Positions 1-7,914 of a DNA stretch of 32,242 nt are shown in pieces; the stretch's first letter is position 1, and each line of letters opens with the position of its first letter. A program made the position numbers and the translations under genes. This stretch comes from Streptomyces dysideae (GTDB lineage Bacteria; Actinomycetota; Actinomycetes; Streptomycetales; Streptomycetaceae): positions 77,488-109,729 of the forward strand of contig NZ_KQ949111.1 in assembly GCF_001514305.1 (NCBI RefSeq), in the 5' to 3' direction. Below the pieces are notes generated by a model that searched no databases, had not been told where the DNA came from, and saw only the letters and a program-made list of their open reading frames with translations.

Positions 1-84
1 AGTACGAGGGCTTTCGTTCGGCGCGCCGAGAGCACGCACCGGACACCGCGGGCACCGCACAGGACTTTCGAAACACCCCCTAGG

Positions 85-408
85 CTAGGCGCCTGACGGA
101 GGCGTCGTACCGCGTTCCGCGTCGTCGTCTCCGGCCGGCGGGTCGCTCAGGAGCGATGCGCCGAACGCCTGCAAGCGCTCCACCGCTCCGCTGTCGGGCT
201 CCGTGCGGCGGGCCAGTGCGTTGTGGATCTCCTGGTAGACGGACGCCTCCAGGCCACAGCGTCGGCAGTCCTCCAGGTGTGCCGAGACCCGGCGTGCGGT
301 GACGTCATCGGTTTCGCCGTCGAGGTAGGACTGCAGCACCCGCGCGACCTGCAGACAGTTCATTCGGCGCTCGGCCGATGCACGCCGCCACCATGGACGC
401 CTCTTCAC
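85..408 (-). CDS. Zinc-binding anti-sigma factor (zf-HC2 / ZAS type)
   Basis: This 107-residue protein carries the ZAS motif HxxxCxxC (H44, C48, C51, in HLEDCRRC) in a zf-HC2-like domain over about residues 16-65. ZAS proteins hold an ECF sigma factor inactive and often release it on a redox or metal signal. The GTG start at 408 overlaps the TGA of the sigma gene upstream (GTGA) and has GAGGTG a few bases before it, so the pair should be translationally coupled. A shorter start at ATG 363 (92 aa) keeps the whole motif but has a poor ribosome site. The C-terminal 40 residues are acidic and Pro/Ser-rich, with no visible membrane helix, so it is probably cytoplasmic. Its partner is inferred to be the adjacent sigma factor. 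The signal sensed is unknown. Confidence 0.85.
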   Translation of the reverse strand: MKRRPWWRRASAERRMNCLQVARVLQSYLDGETDDVTARRVSAHLEDCRRCGLEASVYQEIHNALARRTEPDSGAVERLQAFGASLLSDPPAGDDDAERGTTPPSGA

Positions 409-974
409 ATCACACCTCGTTTCGGGGCCAGGCCTGCCGTGGCCAGCCGCACCCGTATCCGTTTGCGCGCCCGGTGCAGCCGGCTCATCACGGTGCCTTC
501 GGGCACATCCAGCAGGTGGGCGGCCTCCGCATAGGTGAGGCCGTCGATGTCCACCAGCTGCACCACCTGGCGGTGCTTGTCCGGCAGCGCGCACAGGGCC
601 TCGTCCACCACCTCGTCGAACGCCTCACCCACCACGATCTCTTCCGCCGATCCGCTGGGGCCCGTGGTGCTGAGCCGGTCCAGATCGGTGTCCGGGTCGT
701 CCAGGAGGTGGGGACGGCGACGGCGGTGGCGGTTGATCTCGGCCCGTCGCATGATCGTCAGCAGCCATGCGCGCGGGTGCTTCCCGTCGAAGCGGTCCAC
801 GGACCGGTAGGCGCGCAGAAGGGTGTCCTGCACGAGGTCCTCGGCATCCGCCGACTGCGCGGTCAGTGTCATCGCCACCCGCAGCAGTACCTCCACCTCC
901 GGCAGCACATAGGCGGCGAACGCCTGACCCCGAGGGTCCGCGGGGCCAGGTGGCGCTGTCACTTCGTCTTCCAC
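405..974 (-). CDS. ECF-type RNA polymerase sigma factor
   Basis: This 189-residue group IV sigma factor has the usual two-domain layout. Region 2 (about residues 20-90) includes AEDLVQDTLLRAYRS and the promoter-melting segment HPRAWLLTIMRR. Region 4 (about 125-180) includes ALPDKHRQVVQLVDIDGL and the helix-turn-helix VPEGTVMSRLHRARKR. The start is GTG at 974, preceded by a purine-rich GAAGAAGGGG. The coupled downstream gene is a ZAS anti-sigma factor, and another ZAS-motif protein is encoded divergently at 1121. The family resembles the thiol/redox-responsive RpoE/SigR-like group. That it controls the arsenic genes next door is only a guess from position. GGAAT at 1005-1009 with GTTTC at 981-985 could be a self-controlled promoter, but this is weak. 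Confidence 0.92.
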   Translation of the reverse strand: MEDEVTAPPGPADPRGQAFAAYVLPEVEVLLRVAMTLTAQSADAEDLVQDTLLRAYRSVDRFDGKHPRAWLLTIMRRAEINRHRRRRPHLLDDPDTDLDRLSTTGPSGSAEEIVVGEAFDEVVDEALCALPDKHRQVVQLVDIDGLTYAEAAHLLDVPEGTVMSRLHRARKRIRVRLATAGLAPKRGVM

Positions 975-980
975 ACGGTG

Positions 981-1009
981 GAAACCCCTTCTTCCCGGAG
1001 CTACATTCC
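981..1009 (-). promoter_or_regulatory. Possible ECF-type promoter before the sigma gene
   Basis: Read on the minus strand, GGAAT is followed 19 bases later by GTTTC, close to the GGAAT-N18-GTT pattern of SigR-type promoters. The start codon lies about 7 bases after the -10, so the transcript would be nearly leaderless. The spacing is one base off and such short motifs arise by chance. Confidence 0.25.
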
Positions 1010-1120
1010 ATCCTCTTCCCTCTTCTGCTTTCCGGTCCTCAGTGCCGCCGTGGTCAGTGGCGAGGTGAGGCGCCGTGCGGGGGCTGGAATGCGGCGTGCG
1101 GTGGGACGGGTTTCCGCTGC

Positions 1121-1432
1121 ATGAAAAGGCAGCGCGTTCCCGGACCTGGGCGAGTGTGGGCCGAATGCCGGGAGCAGATACGGCATGTGCGGCTGCGCGG
1201 TGACGTGGAAGCGTACGCCGACGGACAGCTCACAGGTGCGCACCGCATGCGGGTGGCCGCCCACATCGCCTGCTGCTGGGCATGCAGCGGCAGTCTGCAA
1301 CTGCTGCGGCTGATCAAGGTGTCCCTCCGGCACCATCCCCAGCGGACGCCCCCGTCTCTCGCGTCGGCCCGGGTACGGCGCTTCGCCCATCACCTCACCA
1401 CGCCGCCGGGCCAGGTCCGGCCCCGTCGCTGA
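1121..1432 (+). CDS. Small ZAS-motif (zf-HC2-like) protein
   Basis: This 103-residue protein contains DVEAYADGQL followed by AAHIACCWAC, which fits HxxxCxxC (H48, C52, C55), the zinc ligands of ZAS anti-sigma factors. No membrane segment is visible, and the last 30 residues are basic. It is divergent from the ECF sigma operon and shares the 975-1120 intergenic region with it. It may be a second inhibitor of that sigma factor, the orphan partner of another one, or a zinc-binding protein of other role. The start at ATG 1121 has no good ribosome site, so the true N-terminus may lie a little downstream. The coding call rests on the motif and on third-position GC. Confidence 0.6.
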   Translation: MKRQRVPGPGRVWAECREQIRHVRLRGDVEAYADGQLTGAHRMRVAAHIACCWACSGSLQLLRLIKVSLRHHPQRTPPSLASARVRRFAHHLTTPPGQVRPRR

Positions 1433-1495
1433 CGGACACCGATCCGGCGCGAATTCCGGTGGCCGGGCGTCCCCGTGGTCCGGTGCGCCGGCCGG

Positions 1496-2575
1496 TCAGC
1501 AGCAGCCCGACGGTGCGCCCGTGGCCGGGGCGGCTGCTCCGTCCACGGGATCGCAGGGGAACAGGCCGAAGTGGTGGCTCTTGTCGCCGGTGACGGTGAA
1601 GTGGGCCGCGTAGCGGGTGGCGCCGAGCATGTCGGCGGTGTTGCCGCAGACGAGCATCGGCTTGCCGGTGTGGAAGCGGTGGTGGTCGTCCAGTTCGAAG
1701 ACGTGCGGGTGCTCGGCGATGGTGCCGCGGTAGACGGCGACCTGGCCGTAGTCCTCGCAGCGGTCCTCCAGGGGGAGCTTGAAGGCGCGGACGGTGCGGG
1801 AGGTGAAGGCGGAGAAGCCGATCTTCCGCTCGATGTCCGGGTCGCTGATCTCCACCGGGGAGGCGGTGACGGTGCGGGCGTCCGGACATCCGCTGCGGTC
1901 GAGGATGCGGCGGAAGTCCTCGGCGTACAGGGCGCCGGCGAGGCATTCGCCGACGAGGACGGGGTCGTCGAGGAGGGCGGCGGGCAGGCGGCGGTCGGCG
2001 AAGATGTCGGAGAAGTACAGCTCGCCGCCTGGCTTGAGGACGCGGAAGATCTCGGAGAAGACGCGCGGCTTGTCCGGCGAGAGGTTCAGGACGCAGTTGG
2101 AGACCACCACGTCCACGGAGGCGTCCGGGACGCCGGCCGTGGTCAGGTCTTCGATGTAGCCGTGGCGGAGGTCGGTGTTGGCGTAGCCGAACCGTTCGGC
2201 GTGCCAGTCCTGATGGCGGCGCGCCACGGCCAGCTGTTCCTCGGTCATGTCGACGCCGATCACCTCGCCGGTGGGGCCGACCAGTTGGGACAGCACGTAG
2301 ACGTCCCGCCCGCTGCCGCAGCCCAGGTCGAGCACGGTGGCCCCCTCGAGCGTGGGCGGGATGGGTGAGCCGCAGCCGTAGAAACGCTCCATGACCTGGT
2401 CGTGTACCTGGGCGAGAGCGGCCGCGATGTGGGGCGGCGGTGCCGTGTCCGTGCAGCAGGCCGAGGTCTTCAGGTCCGCGGAGGAGGCGAGCACCTTTCC
2501 GTAGTAGTCCTTGACCGATTCCGCCATGGACGAGAGGGGCGTCTGCTGCCCGCGGGATACGTCGATCGTCGCCAT
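1496..2575 (-). CDS. arsM: Arsenite methyltransferase (ArsM type)
   Basis: ArsM transfers methyl groups from SAM to As(III), giving mono-, di- and trimethylated arsenic. The 359-residue protein has the SAM motif VLDLGCGSGRDVYVLS (81-96), the acidic VIGVDM (105-110), and four cysteines (C40, C68, C161, C211) spaced much like the arsenic-binding set of Cyanidioschyzon ArsM (44, 72, 174, 224). C68 lies in YGCGSP and C161 in SNCVLNLSPDKP. The protein ends in Cys-Cys, often seen in metal-handling proteins. The start ATG 2575 is preceded by GGGAGAGAC, a good ribosome site. It is codirectional with the TVP38 gene but 250 bp away, so it may have its own promoter. Its likely role here is to make dimethylarsenite for the cluster at 4608-13030. 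Confidence 0.93.
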   Translation of the reverse strand: MATIDVSRGQQTPLSSMAESVKDYYGKVLASSADLKTSACCTDTAPPPHIAAALAQVHDQVMERFYGCGSPIPPTLEGATVLDLGCGSGRDVYVLSQLVGPTGEVIGVDMTEEQLAVARRHQDWHAERFGYANTDLRHGYIEDLTTAGVPDASVDVVVSNCVLNLSPDKPRVFSEIFRVLKPGGELYFSDIFADRRLPAALLDDPVLVGECLAGALYAEDFRRILDRSGCPDARTVTASPVEISDPDIERKIGFSAFTSRTVRAFKLPLEDRCEDYGQVAVYRGTIAEHPHVFELDDHHRFHTGKPMLVCGNTADMLGATRYAAHFTVTGDKSHHFGLFPCDPVDGAAAPATGAPSGCC

Positions 2576-2825
2576 GTCTCTCCCTGATGAGTGATCTCTG
2601 GTGCTCCGGCCGGTGGTTCGCCGGGGCCGCGACGGGAACCCGCTCTGCGGCGGTTGTCATTCCCCCTCCGCCGTGCCGTGATCCGGACGGGTCTCAGGCC
2701 AGCGGCGATCAACCACCGGTGTGCAGGGCTGATGCCGTCGGACGCGCTCCGAGGCGGGGAGCTTCCTCCACATCAGCACGGACTTCCTCGCCTACGGGAC
2801 GTTCGTCGTCGGCGTCTCCGGGGCG

Positions 2826-3560
2826 TTACCGGCTACCGGCAGTTGCGCTGACCTCGACGCTGCGGGAGCGGACCAGCCGTGCCGCCCACCAGCCGCCCGC
2901 GCTCAGCACCAGCAGACCGCCCAGCGCGATCCACAGCCCAGGAGACGCGGGGTCGCCCAAGGACCCGCCGAGCCCGGTGTAGACGACAGTGCCCGGAATG
3001 ATGCCCAGGGCCGTGGCGGTCGCGTAGGAGGAGAAGCGGACACCGGCCACCCCAGCTCCGTAGTTGATCACTGAGAAGGGGAACAGCGGCACCAGCCGCA
3101 GGACCAGGACCGCCACGAACCCGCGGCGCGTCAGATAGGCGTCCAGCCGGGCCAGCCGCCCCGTCCCGGCATAGCGGGCCACCACCGGACGCCCCAGCCA
3201 GCGGGCGAGGCCGAACGACAGGGCCGCACCCGCCGTCGCCCCCACGAGTACGGTGCCGGCCCCCAGCGGCAGCCCGAACAGTGCCCCTGCGGACGCGGTC
3301 AGCACCGAGCCGGGCAGCAGCGCCGTCACGGCCAGGGCGTAGCAGACCGCGAAGACCACCGGCCCCCACGGGCCGAGCGAATCGACCCACTGGCGCACCT
3401 CGCGCAACAGGTCCGTGCCACCCGTCGCCACCCAGGAGCCGAGCGCCGCCAGCAGGACGGCGAGGACGGCCAGCCGTATCCACGCCGTGCGCGCCGGTCG
3501 CGGTGCCGCCCCGTGCGGCGGGTGCTCGATTGCGAGTGAGGGGGCTGCCGAGCGGTTCAT
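2826..3560 (-). CDS. TVP38/TMEM64 (SNARE-associated, VTT) membrane protein
   Basis: This 244-residue integral membrane protein has a basic cytoplasmic N-terminus, a first helix at about 28-45, and the VTT-domain hallmarks LLPGSVLTASAGALFGLP and LRLVPLFPFSVINYGAGVAG, with further helices to the C-terminus. The family is implicated in lipid scrambling and transport. In bacteria its genes often sit beside mercuric-reductase-like genes, as one does here at 4608. The ATG at 3560 overlaps the TGA of the methyltransferase gene upstream (ATGA), so the two form an operon. A role in exporting or protecting against an organoarsenical, or in the membrane redox chemistry of the cluster, is inference from context. 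Confidence 0.9.
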   Translation of the reverse strand: MNRSAAPSLAIEHPPHGAAPRPARTAWIRLAVLAVLLAALGSWVATGGTDLLREVRQWVDSLGPWGPVVFAVCYALAVTALLPGSVLTASAGALFGLPLGAGTVLVGATAGAALSFGLARWLGRPVVARYAGTGRLARLDAYLTRRGFVAVLVLRLVPLFPFSVINYGAGVAGVRFSSYATATALGIIPGTVVYTGLGGSLGDPASPGLWIALGGLLVLSAGGWWAARLVRSRSVEVSATAGSR

Positions 3561-4339
3561 GTCTGCTCCCGTGACGGTGGTTGTCCGGTGGGAAGGTCGG
3601 CCACCACGCGGCGGAGCGGCAGCTCCAGGCGTCGCCCCGAGGCCGCCCACCGCGCCAGGGAGCGCTTGGCGGCTTCGGCGCGATGGTGAGTCAGCCCGGG
3701 CAGGTACAGGGCATCGGCCAGCAGGGCCGCCGCCTCGGCCGAGTCGATGGCGAGGGCGAAGACGCGTCGCTCGTCGGCGCGGACGCGGAACCCCGCCGTG
3801 CGCAGCAGAGCGGCCAGTCCGTCGCGGGCCCGGGGGTTGGGCCAGGGCTGGCGTACGGCGCGCAGGGCTGCCATCACGCGGAGCCAGCCGAGCATGCCGG
3901 ACGGGGAGAGCCCGGACTGGGAGGGCACCAGCGCCGTGAGCGTCCCTCCGGGCCGCAGCACGCGCCGGATCTCCCCGAGGACCCGCGGCAAGGGGGTGAC
4001 GACCGGCAGGCACATCGCCGCGCAGACGGCCCTGACGCTCGCGGAGGCAGCCGGGAGCGCGTCCGCGCCGGCCCGGACCAGCGGCCCTCGGCCGAGGCGC
4101 GCCGCTTCGGCGAGTTCTGCCGCCGACAGGTCGATCCCGATCCAGTCGGCGTCCGGGAGCTCATCGCGGGTGGGTGCCGAGCCGCAGGCCAGGTCGAGGA
4201 CCGTGCCCTCGATGCCGCGCAGCGGTTCGGCCAGCCAGGCGTAGGGGGAGGTGTCGGCCAGGGCGAAGAGCTGTTCGGTGATACCGGGGTGCGCCTGGTG
4301 GTAGGCGGTGATGAAGCGCCGCCAGTCCGGTTCGTCCAT
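3557..4339 (-). CDS. Class I SAM-dependent methyltransferase
   Basis: This 260-residue Rossmann-fold methyltransferase has the SAM-binding loop VLDLACGSAPTRDE, then IGIDLSAAELAEA (acidic loop) and the post-I region RRVLRPGGTLTALVPS. It lacks the cysteine set of ArsM, so the substrate is unknown. Candidates are a methylated arsenical, a sugar or a lipid-type intermediate. ATG 4339 was chosen because AAGGG lies just upstream and the homologous core begins there. The frame stays open to an ATG at 4438, but that extra segment is low-complexity. It is the first gene of a two-gene minus-strand operon with the TVP38 gene and is divergent from the main plus-strand operon. Confidence 0.85.
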   Translation of the reverse strand: MDEPDWRRFITAYHQAHPGITEQLFALADTSPYAWLAEPLRGIEGTVLDLACGSAPTRDELPDADWIGIDLSAAELAEAARLGRGPLVRAGADALPAASASVRAVCAAMCLPVVTPLPRVLGEIRRVLRPGGTLTALVPSQSGLSPSGMLGWLRVMAALRAVRQPWPNPRARDGLAALLRTAGFRVRADERRVFALAIDSAEAAALLADALYLPGLTHHRAEAAKRSLARWAASGRRLELPLRRVVADLPTGQPPSREQT

Positions 4340-4412
4340 GCAGCCCTTGCCTCTTTTCCCGCCCATGGGGGACTGCTCACCTGGGGACTGCTCGCCCCTG
4401 CCCTTGTCGTCG

Positions 4413-4434
4413 GGAACCCTGCCGGGCTGGTTCC
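4413..4434. promoter_or_regulatory. Inverted repeat in the divergent promoter region
   Basis: GGAACC-N10-GGTTCC is a perfect 6-bp inverted repeat in the 268-bp gap (4340-4607) between the two divergent arsenic-cluster operons. It could be an operator for an unseen regulator or part of the leader of the methyltransferase mRNA. A 6-bp arm at this GC content can occur by chance. I see no convincing -35/-10 pair in the rest of the gap. Confidence 0.3.
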
Positions 4435-4607
4435 ACATTCCGTCTCGGACACGCCGGAAGCGGATGGATGACGTGGGTCGGCCTTCTTGGCGGTGATCGT
4501 GGGCTGAGAAAGGGAAGGCGCCGCCTGCGCCACCGGGTTCCCCTCACGTCCCAGGCCCCCGCACCGACCGTCCCTCGGCGGCGCACCGACCGGAGAGAGC
4601 CCGAACC

Positions 4608-6017
4608 ATGAGTAGGTACGACCTGGTGGTCATCGGCGGCGGAAGCGCCGGGCTGACCGCGGCCCGCACCGCCGGGCGCTTCGGCGCCCGCACGCTGCTC
4701 GTCGAGCGGGACCGGCTGGGCGGGGACTGTCTGTGGACGGGGTGCGTACCGAGCAAGGCACTGCTGCACGTCGCCGCCGACGTCCAGGCGGCCCGCCGCG
4801 CCACTGCCTACGGTCTCCCGCCGGTGTCCGGCCCGGCCGACCTCGCGGCGGCCATGGGGGAGGTGAAACGGGCGATCGGTGCGATCGAACCGCACGACTC
4901 GGCCGAGGCGCTCGCCCCGTACGGAGTCGACGTCGCATACGGCGCGGCGTCCTTCACCGGCCCGAGAACCCTGGCTGCGGGCGCGCGGGAGATCTCCTTC
5001 CGGTACGCCCTGATCGCGGCCGGCTCCTCGCCGGCCCTGGTGCCGGTCCCCGGTCTGGCCGAGGCCGGGCCGCTGACCAGTGACACCGTCTGGGAGCTGT
5101 CCGAACTCCCGCGGCGCCTGGTGGTGCTGGGTGGCGGGCCCATCGGCTGCGAGCTGGGCCAGGCGTTCGCCCGGCTCGGCTCGCAGGTCACCCTCGTGGA
5201 GGCGATGGACCGTCTGGTGCCCCGTGAGGAACCGCGCGCCTCGCAGGTACTGCGGGAGCGGCTGGAAGCCGAGGGCGTCACCGTACGGACCGGCTACCGC
5301 GCGGAGAGAGTCGATGCCGGTGCCGTGCACGGGCCCGGTGGCCCTCTCCCGTACGACGCGTTGCTGGCCGTCACGGGCCGCAGCGCCAACACCCGGGGGC
5401 TCGGCCTGGAAGCGGCCGGTGTCGAGCTGACCGAGTCCGGTCACATCCGCACCGACGGCCGGCTGCGCACCACCAACCACCGGATCTACGCCGCCGGCGA
5501 CGTCACCGGCCGTTCGGCCTTCACCCACCTGGGCGGCACGCAGGGCGGAGCGGCCGCCACCGACGCTCTCCTCGGTGTACGCCGCCCCATCGACGACCGA
5601 GCGGTGCCCTGGGTGACGTACACCGATCCCGAGATCGCCCGCGTCGGCCTCACTTCCGACGAGGCGCGCGAGAAGTACGGCGACACCGCACGCGTCCACA
5701 CGCTGGACAACGACCGGGTGGACCGGGCGGTCGCCGACGGCCGCACCGAGGGCTTCACGACCCTCGTGCTGGGCCCGCGCGGGAAGATTGCCGGGGCCAC
5801 GGTGGTGTCGCCGAGGGCGGGGGAGACCATCGCCCATCTGGCGGCGGCGGTGCGTCTGGGCTGGACGCCCTCCGACTACGCCCGCACCGTGCACCCCTAT
5901 CCCACCTACGCCGACGGGCCCTGGCATACGGCGCTGGCCGACGTCTACGCCCGTCTGGCGCGGGGCAGTGGCCCCGTCGGCGCGCTGCTGAAACTCCGCA
6001 GAAGGGTGAGCCGGTGA
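4608..6017 (+). CDS. FAD-dependent disulfide oxidoreductase (mercuric reductase / Lpd-like)
   Basis: This 469-residue class I pyridine nucleotide-disulfide oxidoreductase has FAD-binding VVIGGGSAGLTAARTAG, redox pair C41/C46 in GGDCLWTGCVPSK, NAD(P)-binding VVLGGGPIGCELGQAFARLG, the second FAD motif IYAAGDVTG, and the dimer-interface HPYPTYAD (H429). MerA's N-terminal metal-binding domain and C-terminal Cys pair are absent, so it is more likely a thiol/disulfide or arsenical(V) reductase than a Hg(II) reductase. It opens the plus-strand operon, and its TGA overlaps the next GTG (GTGA). GGAGAG lies 12 bases before the ATG. In this context it could keep arsenic trivalent or recycle a thiol cofactor. 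That is inference. Confidence 0.9.
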   Translation: MSRYDLVVIGGGSAGLTAARTAGRFGARTLLVERDRLGGDCLWTGCVPSKALLHVAADVQAARRATAYGLPPVSGPADLAAAMGEVKRAIGAIEPHDSAEALAPYGVDVAYGAASFTGPRTLAAGAREISFRYALIAAGSSPALVPVPGLAEAGPLTSDTVWELSELPRRLVVLGGGPIGCELGQAFARLGSQVTLVEAMDRLVPREEPRASQVLRERLEAEGVTVRTGYRAERVDAGAVHGPGGPLPYDALLAVTGRSANTRGLGLEAAGVELTESGHIRTDGRLRTTNHRIYAAGDVTGRSAFTHLGGTQGGAAATDALLGVRRPIDDRAVPWVTYTDPEIARVGLTSDEAREKYGDTARVHTLDNDRVDRAVADGRTEGFTTLVLGPRGKIAGATVVSPRAGETIAHLAAAVRLGWTPSDYARTVHPYPTYADGPWHTALADVYARLARGSGPVGALLKLRRRVSR

Positions 6018-6478
6018 TCCTCCGCCTCGCGCTGGGCGCCGTCCTCGCGGCGATGGCGCTGGGCCAGCTCGCTTCGTTCGACGCGATGGCCGCCATCCTG
6101 ACCGCCTACGGTCTGACGTCCGGCGCGGCCTCGACCGCCCTGGCCGTGGCACTGATCAGCGCCGAGGCCGCCACGGCCGTGTGGTTCCTCGCCCGGCCCC
6201 GCTCCCGCGCCACCGCGCCCGTCTGGCTGTACACGGGCGTCGCGGTGGTGTGGGCGGCCCTGGCCGCCCAGGCGTTCGCCCGCGGACTCGTCCTCGACAA
6301 CTGCGGCTGCTTCGGCACGTACGCCGCCCAGCCGTTGCGCTGGTACGTCCTCGTCGAGGACGCCCTGATGCTGCTGTACGCCTGGCTGCTGTGGCGCGGA
6401 CTGCGCCGGGCCCGGCCCGCCTCGCCCACCGCCGGGGCGGCCTTCTCGGCAGCCCGGACACCGCAGGAGAACCACTGA
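6014..6478 (+). CDS. MauE/DoxX-like membrane protein
   Basis: This 154-residue protein has four predicted helices (about 1-20, 35-58, 70-90, 112-132) and the motif NCGCFG (around 96-101) in the second half, typical of the MauE/DoxX-like group. MauE proteins are linked to disulfide or electron transfer at the membrane. The GTG start overlaps the stop of the reductase gene, and its TGA overlaps the radical SAM ATG (TGATG), so all three should be made together. It may connect the cytoplasmic reductase and the TVP38 protein as a membrane redox unit, which is inference. Confidence 0.82.
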   Translation: MILRLALGAVLAAMALGQLASFDAMAAILTAYGLTSGAASTALAVALISAEAATAVWFLARPRSRATAPVWLYTGVAVVWAALAAQAFARGLVLDNCGCFGTYAAQPLRWYVLVEDALMLLYAWLLWRGLRRARPASPTAGAAFSAARTPQENH

Positions 6479-7911
6479 TGCCGATCATGGGCGCACTGCG
6501 CGCGCTCGAGCGTGCCACCCGCCCCTACGACCCTGAGTTCGCCGAGGCCATGGAACGCCGCTGGGCGGAACTCCCCGACGCGGCCAGGACCCCCGGCCAG
6601 GTCCTCGGCCGGCACGGCGTCGGCTGCGAGGGCACCCACGGCGTGTTCCCCAAGTGCAACCTCAAGTGCACTCCCTGCTACCACTCCCGGGACGCCAACC
6701 AGGTACGTGTCGACGGCCCGCACACCCACGAGCAGATCGCCGCGCAGATGGCTCTGCTGCGTGAGCTGCGCGGTCCACGCGCCCACACCCAGCTCATCGG
6801 CGGCGAGGTCAGCCTGCTCGCCCCGGACGACCACGCCGTCGCCCTGGCGATCATGCGGGACCACGGCCGGGAACCGATGAGCTTCACTCACGGCGACTTC
6901 GACTACGACTACCTCACCCGACTCGCGCTGGGCGAGGACGGCACGAGGCGGTTCGGGCGGCTGTCCTTCGCCGCGCACTTCGACAAGTTCATGTACGGCC
7001 GAGGCGGCATCGAACGGCCGCCGGACGAGGAGGCGTTGAACCTGTACCGGGCACGGTTCGCCGCCATGTTCGCCCGGCTGCGGCGCGAGCACGGAGTGCG
7101 GTTCTTCCTCGCCCACAACATGACCGTCACCCCGGGTAACCTCGACGAGGTCGCGGGCGTGATCCGCGACTGCCACGCGATGGGCTACGGCATGTTCTCC
7201 TTCCAGCCCGCCGCCTTCCTCGGTGACGAGCGCCGCTGGAAGGAGAAGTTCCGCGAGGCGACCCCGGACGCGGTATGGGCGGAGATCGAACACGGCGCCG
7301 GAACCCGGCTGGACTACCGCGTCTTCGAGAACGGCGATGTGCGCTGCAACCGCACCGCCTACGGCTTCTCTGTCGGCCGCCGTTGGTATCCGTTCCTCGA
7401 CGGCGACGACCCGCGCGACCTCGCCGTGCGCGACGCCTTCTTCCGTTACTTCGGGAAGGTCACCTTCACCGGCACCCCACCCGCCCTCCTCGCGGCCAGG
7501 GTCCTGCGGGTGGCGGCCCGCCACCCGTCCACCGCGGTGACGGTGCTTCGCTGGCTGGCCCGCACGATCCACCGCGTCGGACTGCTGCGGCTGGCCCGCC
7601 ACCGGATGCGGGTGCGCCCGGTCACGTTCGTCATGCACCAGTTCATGGACGCCGATGTCGTCGCTCCGGCCTGGGAGATGATGCAGCGCGGCGAGCAGGC
7701 CACGCAGCCCCGGCTGCGCGAGACCCAGGAGCGGCTGGCCGCCTGCCACTACGCGATGGCCCACCCCGAGGACGGCACCCTCGTCCCCGCCTGCGTGCAG
7801 CACGCCGTGCTCGACCCGGCGGAGAACGCGGCACTGCGCACCCTGCTGCCGATCGTCGAGGTCCGCACCCCGACCGGCAGTTCGTCCGGCACATCCCCGA
7901 AGGAGAAGTAG
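6478..7911 (+). CDS. Radical SAM enzyme of the arsenic cluster
   Basis: This 477-residue protein has the 4Fe-4S motif CNLKCTPCY (CxxxCxxC at C60, C64, C67), a likely glycine-rich SAM contact LIGGEVSLL, and a long C-terminal half with further cysteines C290, C423 and C439, possibly for an auxiliary cluster. It does not resemble the usual ArsS signature (CNxxCxHC plus a Cys-rich domain). It nevertheless sits where ArsS would act, which is the radical adenosylation of dimethylarsenite to 5'-deoxy-5'-dimethylarsinoyl-adenosine. That it does this job is inferred from the neighbours. Translation is coupled to the gene upstream (TGATG), and the phosphorylase starts 3 bases after its stop. The first 49 residues have no recognised domain. 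Confidence 0.88.
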   Translation: MPIMGALRALERATRPYDPEFAEAMERRWAELPDAARTPGQVLGRHGVGCEGTHGVFPKCNLKCTPCYHSRDANQVRVDGPHTHEQIAAQMALLRELRGPRAHTQLIGGEVSLLAPDDHAVALAIMRDHGREPMSFTHGDFDYDYLTRLALGEDGTRRFGRLSFAAHFDKFMYGRGGIERPPDEEALNLYRARFAAMFARLRREHGVRFFLAHNMTVTPGNLDEVAGVIRDCHAMGYGMFSFQPAAFLGDERRWKEKFREATPDAVWAEIEHGAGTRLDYRVFENGDVRCNRTAYGFSVGRRWYPFLDGDDPRDLAVRDAFFRYFGKVTFTGTPPALLAARVLRVAARHPSTAVTVLRWLARTIHRVGLLRLARHRMRVRPVTFVMHQFMDADVVAPAWEMMQRGEQATQPRLRETQERLAACHYAMAHPEDGTLVPACVQHAVLDPAENAALRTLLPIVEVRTPTGSSSGTSPKEK

Positions 7912-7914
7912 CCC

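Noticed and set aside
2576..2825. A plus-strand reading around 2760-2850 that looks like a short membrane segment (DFLAYGTFVVGVSGAL)
   Set aside because: It is too short, has no start or ribosome site, and no family could be assigned. It may be chance or a tiny relic.
4608..6017. Annotation as mercuric reductase merA
   Set aside because: It lacks the N-terminal heavy-metal-associated domain and the C-terminal Cys pair, and no merR, merB or intact merT is nearby. It is kept as a general disulfide oxidoreductase.
6478..7911. Selenoprotein reading, because the transferase families were once called rSAM/selenodomain-associated
   Set aside because: No in-frame TGA or SECIS-like structure is needed to read any gene here. 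The frames close normally.
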